64,000 nt of DNA, from NCBI GenBank assembly GCA_021838785.1, contig JAKCCV010000003.1, positions 20,001-84,000 of the forward strand, given 5' to 3'. Under the pieces are notes generated by a model. That model was not told the DNA's origin. It made no database searches and saw nothing but the letters and a program-made list of their open reading frames with translations. Positions 42,328-50,277 of this stretch are shown here, in pieces (positions within the stretch are counted from its first letter, which is position 1; each line of letters opens with the position of its first letter). The position numbers were made by a program, and so were the translations under genes. The stretch comes from Acidobacteriota bacterium (GTDB taxonomy: Bacteria; Acidobacteriota; Terriglobia; UBA7540).

Positions 42328-43107
42328 CTACCTCACCGGCGCCGGCCTTCGCGCCTTGGCGCCTTGGCGTGAAATCTTTGGCTTGGCCGTCAGCTTCTCA
42401 AGTTTCGTCTGCACGTCGGCGAACGTTTCAAACGCTCGGCAGGGGATGTTGCGCCGCCGGCAATATCCGAGCAATTGCTTTTTGGCGAACACCACGTCGG
42501 CTTTCTCGACGGCAAATCGGTCTGAGAACCCGTCGCCGATAAAAACGATTCGCGTCTCGCGGTTTTCCACCTGACGCATCACCGCCGCTTTGCACGTGGC
42601 GCAGCCGTGCTCGCAATCCGAATGCGGGAAGGATGCCGCCACGCGCCGCCCGCTCACCTCCAGGTGGCTCGCGTAGATATGCCGTCCGTTTTCAAGTTCG
42701 CCGTCCACTCCGGCGCGCTTCAAAATCCGCGAGATGACGTAATCAAACCCGTCGCTCACCACATAAAACGGAATCCCTCCCCGTCGCGTGAATTGATAAA
42801 ACGCCGTGAAGGTTGGGTCGAGCGGAATCGAGTCAATCACGGCGTTCAATTCCTCCGTCGAGGCGTCCACCAGCGCCATTTGCCGCTCCAGACATTCCCG
42901 CGAACCAATCAGCCCGCGCACCCACTCGTCCTCGACCTCGCGCCACAACGGGTGCGCCAATTCCTCCAGGATGCGATCCGTCACGTCCGCCTGCGTAATC
43001 GTTCCGTCAAAGTCGGAGAAGACGATGAAGGCGGAGTGGTGGAGTGGTGGAGTCGTGGAGTCGTTAAAATCGCGGGCTTCGGATGTGCGGTCAACGGCCA
43101 CCGTCAT
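42328..43107 (-). CDS. MtnX-like HAD-IB family phosphatase
   Basis: 259-residue HAD phosphatase. Motif I is FSDFDGTITQADVTD, motif II IPFYVVSDGFDYVI, and motif IV IVFIGDGFSDRFAVEKAD, with the MtnX-type CEHGCATCKA segment containing three Cys. The family includes 2-hydroxy-3-keto-5-methylthiopentenyl-1-phosphate phosphatase, but no other methionine-salvage gene is near, so another substrate is likely. The ATG overlaps the stop of the four-helix-bundle gene (ATGA). Residues about 15-27 (NDSTTPPLHHSAF) are encoded by an 8-bp repeat array that seems to have replaced the original N terminus. Confidence 0.85.
   Translation of the reverse strand: MTVAVDRTSEARDFNDSTTPPLHHSAFIVFSDFDGTITQADVTDRILEELAHPLWREVEDEWVRGLIGSRECLERQMALVDASTEELNAVIDSIPLDPTFTAFYQFTRRGGIPFYVVSDGFDYVISRILKRAGVDGELENGRHIYASHLEVSGRRVAASFPHSDCEHGCATCKAAVMRQVENRETRIVFIGDGFSDRFAVEKADVVFAKKQLLGYCRRRNIPCRAFETFADVQTKLEKLTAKPKISRQGAKARRPAPVR
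43032..43063. repeat. Array of 8-bp repeats, consensus GGAGTNGT (left copy)
   Basis: Four tandem units read GGAGTGGT, GGAGTGGT, GGAGTCGT, GGAGTCGT on the plus strand, inside the 5' part of the MtnX-like gene. The same unit recurs in inverted orientation at about 43547-43588, on the other side of the four-helix-bundle gene. Confidence 0.75.
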
Positions 43108-43535
43108 TTCCTCGCCTCGAGGTACCGCACGAAGGCTCGTAACATTTTCCCGACTTCCTCGCATCCTTTAGCCATGTGGCCCAGATCTTCTTCAGCGCCA
43201 ACGCCGATTCGGCGGCAAAGAATAACGTGCGTTTCGAGCTCCTTCAGCGACCCCTGAGACGCCCGTAGGAACCGGATAAAATCACCACGGCTTTCCCGGC
43301 CGTAACCTTCGGCAATGTTGGCCACAACTGAAGTTGCCGCGCGGCGAATCTGTGACGTCAAGCCGTAAATCTCTTCCCTGGGAAATTGCCCCCTGGCGGC
43401 ATAGCAGGTCTCAGCTAATTCCATCGCGCGTTGCCAAACTCTCAAATCCTGATATGTCCCAGGCGTTTTTTGCAACGGTTCGCGCCCATCTCCGTCCTTG
43501 GGAGCCCGAGACCGCGCGTCCCGCAGCTTCACCAT
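43104..43535 (-). CDS. Four-helix-bundle protein (S23 / Avd-like family)
   Basis: 143-residue protein of the family that includes 23S rRNA intervening-sequence proteins and the Avd protein of diversity-generating retroelements. Signatures: YQDLRVWQRAMELAETCYAARGQFP, EIYGLTSQIRRAATSVVANIAEGYGR and FLRASQGSLKELETHVILCRRIG. The pentameric basic barrel of Avd binds nucleic acid; for stand-alone copies the role is unknown. GGAGGA directly precedes ATG 43535; ATG 43562 would add residues encoded by the repeat array. It sits inside a lipid-like operon between inverted 8-bp repeat arrays, which suggests insertion. Confidence 0.88.
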   Translation of the reverse strand: MVKLRDARSRAPKDGDGREPLQKTPGTYQDLRVWQRAMELAETCYAARGQFPREEIYGLTSQIRRAATSVVANIAEGYGRESRGDFIRFLRASQGSLKELETHVILCRRIGVGAEEDLGHMAKGCEEVGKMLRAFVRYLEARK

Positions 43536-43546
43536 TCCTCCGCCCT

Positions 43547-43588
43547 CCCACTCCCACTCCACTACTCCACGACTCCCCTACTCCACCG
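43547..43588. repeat. Array of 8-bp repeats, consensus ACNACTCC (right copy, inverted)
   Basis: Plus strand reads CCACTCCCACTCCACTACTCCACGACTCCCCTACTCC, i.e. the complement of GGAGTNGT units with some variation. It abuts the stop codon of the PaaK-like ligase gene (43591) and precedes the four-helix-bundle gene. Confidence 0.7.
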
Positions 43589-43590
43589 CT

Positions 43591-44907
43591 TCACGCTCCT
43601 CGCTCATCCACCAACCTTTTGGCCTTTCTTCCCTGCGCGAGCGTACCCGGGCGATGAAACCGGAACGCCAGCCGGTACATGCCGCACGTGTGGTTGGCCC
43701 ACATTTCCGGATAGCGGCTCTCGATTTTCTGGCGCACCGCCTGCTCCACGCGGCTGGCCTCGATTCCGTCGGTCAGCTCCATTCGGAACTCCAGCACGTC
43801 GTGCAGACCATCCTGCCGCACCGCAACCTGCCAGTTAGGCGAGATTCCCTCCACCTCGTGCATCAGATTTTCAAAGATGGCCGGGTGCAGATTTCCCGCG
43901 CCCATGACCACCATTTCGTCGCGTCGTCCCTTGATGGGGGAGAGCCGTCGAAGCGTCGCGCCGCAGGCGCACGGCTCGGGGATAAACCGCGCCACGTCAC
44001 GCACCCGGTAGCGAATGAGCGGCATCGTCCGCCGGCCCAAGGTGGTCACGACCAGTTCGCCGTACCCTTCCGCGTCCGGCTCCAGAATCTCGAACAGGAA
44101 ATTGAATTCGTCCAAATGGTAGCCGTGCCTTTCGCCGCATTCCATCCCGCAGCCGCCGCCCATTTCCGTCGAGCCGTAGCCCAAAATGACAGGCGCTTTC
44201 CAAACGTCCTGGATATACCGCCGGTAAGCGTTGGTCATCCGGTCGCCCGCCGCCAGAATCAGCTTCATGGGAACAGTGCCTTCTTTTTCAGCAATTTCGC
44301 TCAGGCTGACCATCCACGTTGGATCGGCGACGATCACGTTGTAGCGATAGAGCCCCAGGCGCGAGTAAACTTCGCGCGGCGCCGGCTTTCCGATCGCCGA
44401 GCAGAAAGCGCCGATCGCCCGGCACGCGAAGAAAGTGACCCAACTGCTGATCCAATACCCAGCGTCGAACGCGCAAACCACGTAATCCTCGGGTCGCACG
44501 CCGTTTTCCCAGAGTGCTGCCGCCTCGTAGCGTCCCGCCAGCTCCAGTTCCTGATGATCGAAGTACACGCGCTTCGGCTCGCCACCGGTTCCCGTCGTCT
44601 CAAACACGGCCTGCGGCTCCCGGCAAAGAAAATCCTCCGGCGGATGCGACAGAAGGTCTTCGGGCGTGGTGAAAATGTCGCCCAAATCCTCCGGCCGGCG
44701 CACCTCCTCCGGCGCAATCGCCGCTTCCTTGAGCTTTCTTGCAAAAAATTTCTGGCGCCGAGCGGCATACCGCACGGTATGTCGAAACGCGTCCTCTTGC
44801 ATTCGCCGAATCAGCGCCGGTGGCGCCGACTTGCCCGCTCGCGCCAGTCTCGGCACCGAATCGCCGATGACGGTTCGCTCCACGAATTGTCGCATCTGGC
44901 TTAGCAT
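43591..44907 (-). CDS. Phenylacetate-CoA ligase (PaaK)-like adenylate-forming enzyme
   Basis: 438-residue ANL-superfamily protein of the PaaK/F390-synthetase branch. ATP-binding motifs include FETTGTGGEPKRVYF (P-loop-like TTGTGG), VILGYGSTEMGGGCG (acid-activation motif) and MPLIRYRVRDVARF with the conserved Arg/Asp of the hinge; VMGAGNLHPAIFENLM belongs to the small C-terminal domain. Substrate is probably a carboxylic acid that is activated to an acyl-AMP and loaded on CoA or on the ACP of this operon. ATG 44907 or ATG 44895 may be the start. Its C terminus ends exactly at an inverted repeat array. Confidence 0.82.
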   Translation of the reverse strand: MLSQMRQFVERTVIGDSVPRLARAGKSAPPALIRRMQEDAFRHTVRYAARRQKFFARKLKEAAIAPEEVRRPEDLGDIFTTPEDLLSHPPEDFLCREPQAVFETTGTGGEPKRVYFDHQELELAGRYEAAALWENGVRPEDYVVCAFDAGYWISSWVTFFACRAIGAFCSAIGKPAPREVYSRLGLYRYNVIVADPTWMVSLSEIAEKEGTVPMKLILAAGDRMTNAYRRYIQDVWKAPVILGYGSTEMGGGCGMECGERHGYHLDEFNFLFEILEPDAEGYGELVVTTLGRRTMPLIRYRVRDVARFIPEPCACGATLRRLSPIKGRRDEMVVMGAGNLHPAIFENLMHEVEGISPNWQVAVRQDGLHDVLEFRMELTDGIEASRVEQAVRQKIESRYPEMWANHTCGMYRLAFRFHRPGTLAQGRKAKRLVDERGA

Positions 44908-44961
44908 GTGACGAATAGCGCCCTCAGCGACGGCCCATTTTCCTATCGCGACGCCACAACC

Positions 44962-46149
44962 CTACATCAAATAGGCGGATTCTCCTGACCGCGAGGGCGG
45001 CGCGGCGAGCAGGTCAATAAACGTTTCTTTATCCAGCAGCGCCCGCGCCACCTGAGCCACGCCGTCGGCCGCGTCCGGTCGCGCCAACTCTCGCGCCCGC
45101 TGGCTCATCGCCTTCAAACGCTGGGGCTCCCGCAGCAGGGCGGAAATGATTTTGGGAATGTCGGCAAGGGTGGGCGCGCCCACCGCGACCTCGAGACCGG
45201 TGAGGTAATGGAGATGCCGTTCTTCCGGCCCCGGAATCGGGTGCGTGAGCACCATGGGCAACCCCGCCGCCAACGCCTCCGAGGTCGTGAGCCCGCCGGG
45301 TTTGGTAATGAGCACGTCCGCCGCCGCCATCAGCTCCGGAATATTCTCCGTCCAGCCGAAAATATGCAGGTCCAACGCCACGCGGCCGCGCAACTGCTCC
45401 AAGCGCAGCCGCACTTCTCGATTGCGGCCCGCCACCGCCAACACCTGAACGGGCTGGCCGCACCGTTCGAGCGATCGCACGATCTCATCCAGAGGCGCCG
45501 GGCCCATGCCTCCTCCCATCACCAAAATCACCGGTCGCCGAGCCTCCAATCCCAAAGCCTTCATTACTTCCGCGCGGTCAAACCGCAACGCGAACGCCGG
45601 GTCCACCGGAATGCCGCAAGTCACAATGCGATGCGAAGATACACCCCAGCCGGTCAGTTGGCGCTTGGCCTCCTCGCTGCCCACGCAATAAAAATCAATC
45701 TCCGGTTGAAACCAGGGTGGTTCCGTCACAAAGTCGGTTTGAACGGCAAGGATGGGCGCGCTAAAAACGCCTTCCCGGCGACCCAAGGCGGCCAACTCCG
45801 CCGCTCCCACTTCCGTGGCGATGACGAGGTGCGGCGACATCGCCTTCAGTTGGTTCAGCGCCTTGCGGCAGCCGTGGCGGAAAACCCATGCGGGCGCCGT
45901 CGCGTGATGGTGGTGCGTCAGCCGCCGCTCGAAGGTCCACCGCCACAGCCAGGGTGCCCGCCACAGCATCCACCAATAGGGCCGCACGTACACCCAGTCG
46001 AACCATCGCGTCGCGTCGTCGAGCGCGTCCATCGTCCGCGCCTCAATATCCTCGCCGCCGTCGTAGAGCGCCCGATGAATTACCTCCGCCGCCCGCAGGT
46101 GCCCCGCTCCAATTCCCAGGGATAAAATGGCAATGTTTTTCGTTCGCAT
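44962..46149 (-). CDS. MGDG-synthase-type glycosyltransferase (GT28)
   Basis: 395-residue GT-B glycosyltransferase resembling monogalactosyl- and glucosyl-diacylglycerol synthases. N-terminal motif SLGIGAGHLRAAEVIHRAL is the lipid-acceptor signature (GxGH), DLVIATE-like PHLVIATEVGAAE follows, and the C-terminal nucleotide-sugar domain contains ILVMGGGMG, FGWTENIPELMAAADVLITKPGG and the SEALAAGLPMV loop. Acts at the membrane surface to glycosylate a lipid. Position in an operon with ACP and ketoacyl synthase suggests its acceptor is the lipid made there. 54 bp upstream of the PaaK-like gene. Confidence 0.87.
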   Translation of the reverse strand: MRTKNIAILSLGIGAGHLRAAEVIHRALYDGGEDIEARTMDALDDATRWFDWVYVRPYWWMLWRAPWLWRWTFERRLTHHHHATAPAWVFRHGCRKALNQLKAMSPHLVIATEVGAAELAALGRREGVFSAPILAVQTDFVTEPPWFQPEIDFYCVGSEEAKRQLTGWGVSSHRIVTCGIPVDPAFALRFDRAEVMKALGLEARRPVILVMGGGMGPAPLDEIVRSLERCGQPVQVLAVAGRNREVRLRLEQLRGRVALDLHIFGWTENIPELMAAADVLITKPGGLTTSEALAAGLPMVLTHPIPGPEERHLHYLTGLEVAVGAPTLADIPKIISALLREPQRLKAMSQRARELARPDAADGVAQVARALLDKETFIDLLAAPPSRSGESAYLM

Positions 46150-46270
46150 AAATCCATCCCCACCGTCACCGTACCTACGGCCGTGGCGGCGGCTTTTAGG
46201 CCGTCCTCAGGCGAACGTCCCGCCGGGCCTTACGCCGCCATCGGCCCTCGCCTCGCCCTCAAAAGCGACG

Positions 46271-47500
46271 CTACGACAGCTTCCGCACCAGCAGCACGGC
46301 GTTGAGGCCGCCAAAGGCGAAGGAATTGGAAACGGCCACGCGGATCGGCCTTTCTCGGGCTTGATTGGGCACATAGTCCAGGTCGCACTCGGGGTCGGGT
46401 TTGGTGTAATTGGCGGTGGGAGGGATGATGCCGCGTTCGAGCGCCATGACGGTGGCCACCAATTCAATCGCTCCGGTCGCTCCCATCGTGTGCCCGTGCA
46501 TGGATTTGGTCGAGCTAATGGCCAACCGGCGCGCGTGCTCTCCAAAAACCTCTTTAAGGACCTTGGTCTCCGTGACGTCATTCAGCCGAGTTCCCGTTCC
46601 ATGAGCGTTGATGTAATCCACTTCATCGGGCGCGACCTGCGCCTGCTCGAGCGCCATGCGAATGGCTCGCACCGGGCCGGCAACGGTCGGCTGGGTCATG
46701 TGGCTGGCGTCCGAGCTGAGGCCAAAGCCCGCCAACTCCGCGTAAATCTTGGCTCCTCGCCGCTTCGCGTGCTCCAGTTCTTCCAGCACCAAAATGCCTG
46801 CCCCTTCGCCAATCACTAATCCCTCGCGGTCGGCTGAAAAAGGCCGGCACGCCGTCACCGGGTTCCCGTTGCCTGACGCCAGCACCCGCACCGATTCCCA
46901 ACACCGCATCATGCCGTAGGTAATGGGCGCGTCGGCGCCGCCCGCCAGCATGATGTCGGCCAAGCCCAATTGAATCAGGTGATAAGCCTCCCCGAGCGCG
47001 TGGCCCGACGAGGAGCACGCCGTGGCCGTGGAAAGCGCCGGGCCTTCGGCTCCGTACTCCATGCAGATCTGGGAGGTGGCGGCGTTGTGCATGATTTTCG
47101 GGATGGTGAAAGGGTGCAGGCGCGTGGCTTGTTTGGCGTAAAGGTTGTAATAACCGACGTCGAAGGTGCTCGCGCCCCCCATCCCCGTTCCAATCACCAC
47201 GCCGAACCGCGGGCGCTCCGCCTCCGCAACCTCCAGCCCCGCCGATTGCACCGCTTCGCGCGCCGCAATCAGCGCCAGTTGGCTGAAGCGATCCAATAAG
47301 TCCAGCCGCTTGGGATCGAAATAATCGGTGGGACGGTAATCGGGAATCTCGGCCGCGATTTGAATGCTTAAGGATGAGGGATCAAATTGGGTAATCCGAC
47401 GAACGCCCGACCGCCCGGCAATGAGGTTTGAGAAAAAGGCTTCGCGGGACTTGCCCGTCGAGCAAAACGCCCCCATCCCCGTCACGACCACTTTGCGCAT
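46271..47500 (-). CDS. Beta-ketoacyl-ACP synthase, FabF-like
   Basis: 409-residue condensing enzyme. Catalytic residues are in TATACSSSGHALGEA (Cys), NAHGTGTRLNDVTET (His) and STKSMHGHTMGATGA (Lys/His). It resembles FabF but also the KAS II-type enzymes of specialised lipid and polyene pathways; no FabD, FabG, FabZ or FabI gene is nearby, and it is clustered with a ligase, glycosyltransferase and aminotransferase, so a dedicated rather than general fatty-acid role is likely. AGAGGGAGT precedes the ATG. 27 bp downstream of the ACP gene. Confidence 0.93.
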   Translation of the reverse strand: MRKVVVTGMGAFCSTGKSREAFFSNLIAGRSGVRRITQFDPSSLSIQIAAEIPDYRPTDYFDPKRLDLLDRFSQLALIAAREAVQSAGLEVAEAERPRFGVVIGTGMGGASTFDVGYYNLYAKQATRLHPFTIPKIMHNAATSQICMEYGAEGPALSTATACSSSGHALGEAYHLIQLGLADIMLAGGADAPITYGMMRCWESVRVLASGNGNPVTACRPFSADREGLVIGEGAGILVLEELEHAKRRGAKIYAELAGFGLSSDASHMTQPTVAGPVRAIRMALEQAQVAPDEVDYINAHGTGTRLNDVTETKVLKEVFGEHARRLAISSTKSMHGHTMGATGAIELVATVMALERGIIPPTANYTKPDPECDLDYVPNQARERPIRVAVSNSFAFGGLNAVLLVRKLS

Positions 47501-47527
47501 CCTGAACTCCCTCTTCCGATGAGGATG

Positions 47528-47818
47528 TCAATTACTGGCCGCCGGGGTCTCACCCTTGGCAAGGGCCACCAGGTCGGAAATATCCTTGCCTTCGAGCACC
47601 CGAGTGAGGCTATCTACCACTTGCCGAACGCTCTTCATGTTTTGCGCCACCGCGTCCGGGATATCAATCTTGAATTCCTCTTCTAGCGCGAACAGGATGT
47701 TGACCCCGTCGAGCGAATCAATCCCTAGTTCAGCAAAGGTGGAATCTATCGTCACCTTGTCGGGTTCAAGGTGCTGCTCTCGGGCGATGATTTCGATCAC
47801 TTTGTCGGCAACGTTCAT
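47528..47818 (-). CDS. Acyl carrier protein
   Basis: 96-residue acidic protein with the phosphopantetheine attachment site GIDSLDG (Ser about residue 36) and typical helix II (VNILFALEEEFKIDIPD). It carries a C-terminal extension (DLVALAKGETPAASN) beyond the usual 78 residues. GAGGAG lies five bases before the ATG. It is the first gene of the lipid-like operon, directly followed by its ketoacyl synthase. Confidence 0.95.
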   Translation of the reverse strand: MNVADKVIEIIAREQHLEPDKVTIDSTFAELGIDSLDGVNILFALEEEFKIDIPDAVAQNMKSVRQVVDSLTRVLEGKDISDLVALAKGETPAASN

Positions 47819-47859
47819 CTTGGCTCCTCAAAATTCAATTTGGCGTTTTGGATAGCCTC

Positions 47860-48252
47860 TCAGGATGGGATCCCCATCGCGCTCTTCGAGGTTAGTTCCC
47901 CCACCACGCGCAGCAATTCGGATAGCTGAAACGGCTTCTCCAGCACCCCTTGAGCCCCTAAATCTTCCGCCAGCTTCTTGTCCGCTCCACTGATAAACGA
48001 CGACATCAAAATAACGCGCTGCTTGGCGTTGTGTTGGCGCACCTTCCGCAACAACTCCCAGCCCGACCGTCCCGGCATCCGAACATCCGCGATAATGACC
48101 CCGTAACCCTCTTCTTGCCCCGTCAGGGCTTCCCAGGCCGCAACCCCGTCCCCTACCGCTTCCACTTCGTAGCCGTTCGACCCAAGAAACTCTGAAAGCA
48201 AATCGCGGCTTTCTCGGTCATCATCCACGACAAGAATTTTCGCCCCAGCCAC
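47860..48252 (-). CDS. Single-domain response regulator
   Basis: 130-residue CheY-like receiver with all key residues: acidic cluster ILVVDDDRES, phosphoacceptor Asp in IIADVRMPG, Ser in VILMSSFISG and Lys in VLEKPFQ. No output domain, so it would signal through protein contacts or act as a phosphotransfer intermediate. Two GTG starts are possible (48252 and 48312); the shorter begins directly before the domain and has a purine-rich GAGCGGAA upstream. It lies just upstream of the acp gene on the same strand, 41 bp away, so it may be co-transcribed with the lipid operon. Confidence 0.88.
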   Translation of the reverse strand: MAGAKILVVDDDRESRDLLSEFLGSNGYEVEAVGDGVAAWEALTGQEEGYGVIIADVRMPGRSGWELLRKVRQHNAKQRVILMSSFISGADKKLAEDLGAQGVLEKPFQLSELLRVVGELTSKSAMGIPS

Positions 48253-48527
48253 TTCCGCTCTCTTCTTACCACAAAATTCCGTCCGTCTTGATGCCGAATA
48301 GGTCGTTTGCACTTATTCTACCAAAGAATTCGCATTTTTGTATTGCATTCATTTTACGTCCCTTGATGATTTAGACCCATTCTCATTGGAACTCCCCTCA
48401 TCCTCGCGCACGTATCCTTTCGATACGTTATGTTGGATGCGCGTGTAGCCGTGACACGTTGGGTCTCAGTTTCCACCTCCACCAGGAGCAGCCCATTCTC
48501 CGCCCATCAACGTCTCAGGCTAAACGG

Positions 48528-49850
48528 TTAGGCTCGCGTGCAAATCCCTCGGCTCGCGGTTGGCCTGGGCGTAGTCCGCCAAACGATGGAGCCAGACAAC
48601 CGAGCCGCGGGTGCGCCTTGAGAGCGAATTCCCAGCCAAAGGGTGCTTCTATTCTCGACCTCGGAGAGATAGAATGAGCGCTCACGCCACTGCTCTTGGC
48701 GAGGAAGGGGGAACGGCCTATGACGACCGACGCAAAGCTGACCCGGCGAAAATTCATGGGGGTAGATTCTCTCTTGGACTTCAAGAGGTTTTTTCCTTTC
48801 GAAGGTGCAGGAAACCTTTCTTTTGGGCATCAGGCGGCGGCCTTTGTTGTGAAGATTTCGGCTGCGGGGAGCAGGGTAGAGCTTGTTGCCGTCGAAGGCA
48901 GTCCGATGTTTGAACATACCGAAGATGGCATGGAGGAGTTTGCGCATGACGGCCACCAGAGCGACCATCTTGGCTTTGCCGCGAGCTCGCAGATGTTCAT
49001 AGAAGGCGCGCCGGTGGGGCTGGCGGCGAAGGGCGACCAGGGCGGGCATGTAGAGGGCGCGGCGCAGGTGGACGTTGCCGTGTTTGCTGAGGCGCGGTTG
49101 CTTGTGGACGGAACTGCCCGAAGAATGCTCGCGCGGGTCCAGGCCGGCGTAGGCCACCAGTTGCCGCACGTCGAGGTCTTGCGGTGCCACGGCCAACTCG
49201 GCCAGCAAGGCCATGGCGCTGGTCTCGCCGATGCCCTTGGCGCTGAGCAGCAGATGGAAGCGCTGCTGAAGGCCAGAGTCCTGCCGGATGATTTTGACCG
49301 CCTCGACGGTGAGTCGCGCGACGGCACGGCGCAGCGAACGAAGGCTTCGCTCCAGGTCGCGGCGCACGGCGGCAGGGGAGGTGTCGGTGGCCCGAGCAGC
49401 GTGGAGCCGGTTCTGTTCGGCGGCCTGCGTGTCTTTCAGGGCCTGCAGGCGGCGCGACAAAGCGTGCAATTGAAGAACCACGGGCGGCGGCGTCCAGGCT
49501 TGAAACGGCATGCGCTTGGCAAATTCCAGCAGCATCCGCGCATCCAGCCGGTCATTCTTGCTGCGTTGCATCATGGCCGTGGCAAAGTGACGCGCCTCGC
49601 GCGGATTGGCCACCATCAGTTCGATCCCGGCTCGCGCCAGGAGCAGCGCCAGGTCCAGACCATAGACGCCGGTGGATTCCATACAAACGCGAACCCGACG
49701 ACCTGCGCCCCGCAAGAAGCGCAGCACGGCTTGATGGCCCTGGGCGTCGTTGGCAAAACGCTCCAGGGAAATCGTCCGCTCTTCACGCTCCACCGCCACG
49801 ATCAGTTCCTCGGCGCTCACTTCAATGCCCGAAAAATCATGCTTGTCCAT
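48528..49850 (-). CDS. IS110 family transposase
   Basis: 440-residue DEDD transposase (recombinase) of IS110. The N-terminal RuvC-like domain has GIEVSAEEL (Glu10 where most relatives have Asp), CMESTGVYG (Glu58) and KNDRLDARML (Asp100, Asp103). The C-terminal domain has KGIGETSAMALLAEL and SGSSVHKQPRLSKHGN with the catalytic Ser. GGAGGGACTT precedes ATG 49850. After NKLYPAP, where such proteins usually end, the frame runs on for about 105 residues without family likeness, so the stop may have been lost or the frame shifted. IS110 elements are guided by a bridge RNA from the non-coding end. Confidence 0.88.
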   Translation of the reverse strand: MDKHDFSGIEVSAEELIVAVEREERTISLERFANDAQGHQAVLRFLRGAGRRVRVCMESTGVYGLDLALLLARAGIELMVANPREARHFATAMMQRSKNDRLDARMLLEFAKRMPFQAWTPPPVVLQLHALSRRLQALKDTQAAEQNRLHAARATDTSPAAVRRDLERSLRSLRRAVARLTVEAVKIIRQDSGLQQRFHLLLSAKGIGETSAMALLAELAVAPQDLDVRQLVAYAGLDPREHSSGSSVHKQPRLSKHGNVHLRRALYMPALVALRRQPHRRAFYEHLRARGKAKMVALVAVMRKLLHAIFGMFKHRTAFDGNKLYPAPRSRNLHNKGRRLMPKRKVSCTFERKKPLEVQERIYPHEFSPGQLCVGRHRPFPLPRQEQWRERSFYLSEVENRSTLWLGIRSQGAPAARLSGSIVWRTTPRPTASRGICTRA

Positions 49851-50277
49851 AAGTCCCTCCTTGCGTGAGGCTGGGTTCCGGCTCCCCGACCCTGAGCCCT
49901 CTCCCGTCGAGCTTGTCAATGCAGGCTGGCCGTTGCGACGGCGCCTCAAATTCTCCTCGGCTTGGGAGAAGAGGGCGGGGGGCCTATCTACCCAACAGGC
50001 TCGCAGCTCATCGCCGGGCCTCAGCGCAGATCGGCCTTCCCGCCGAACCCAACCCTTCGCCTGAAAGCGGGGTAGCGCAAAGGTGGCCGCGGTTTAGCTT
50101 CCTTTGCGGCGTTTGAGTTGATTTGATAGACGTTGGTTGATTGCCGAGGGCGCGTCGCGCGGGTTGGCGGTAGAATCCCGGAAAGGTCGCCGGGGAACGC
50201 AAAAGGCAAAAGCCGCTGAGGAGCGCACAAGACGCGCACCTCAGCGCTACCTAAGGTGGGAGGCGGCGGGGTGAGGG
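49851..50277 (-). mobile_element. Non-coding left-end region of the IS110 element (candidate bridge RNA source)
   Basis: 427 bp without a supported gene between the transposase start and an unknown gene. In the IS110 group the non-coding end before the transposase encodes the bridge RNA. The segment contains GC-rich inverted stretches (for example around 49870-49990) that could form loops, but I cannot fix the element ends because IS110 has no terminal inverted repeats. Boundaries given here are those of the gap, not of the element. Confidence 0.3.

Noticed and set aside
43498-44904. 468-residue frame on the plus strand
   Set aside because: Antisense to the PaaK-like ligase, composition typical of a shadow frame.
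48696-49868. 390-residue frame on the plus strand
   Set aside because: Antisense to the IS110 transposase, no domain likeness.
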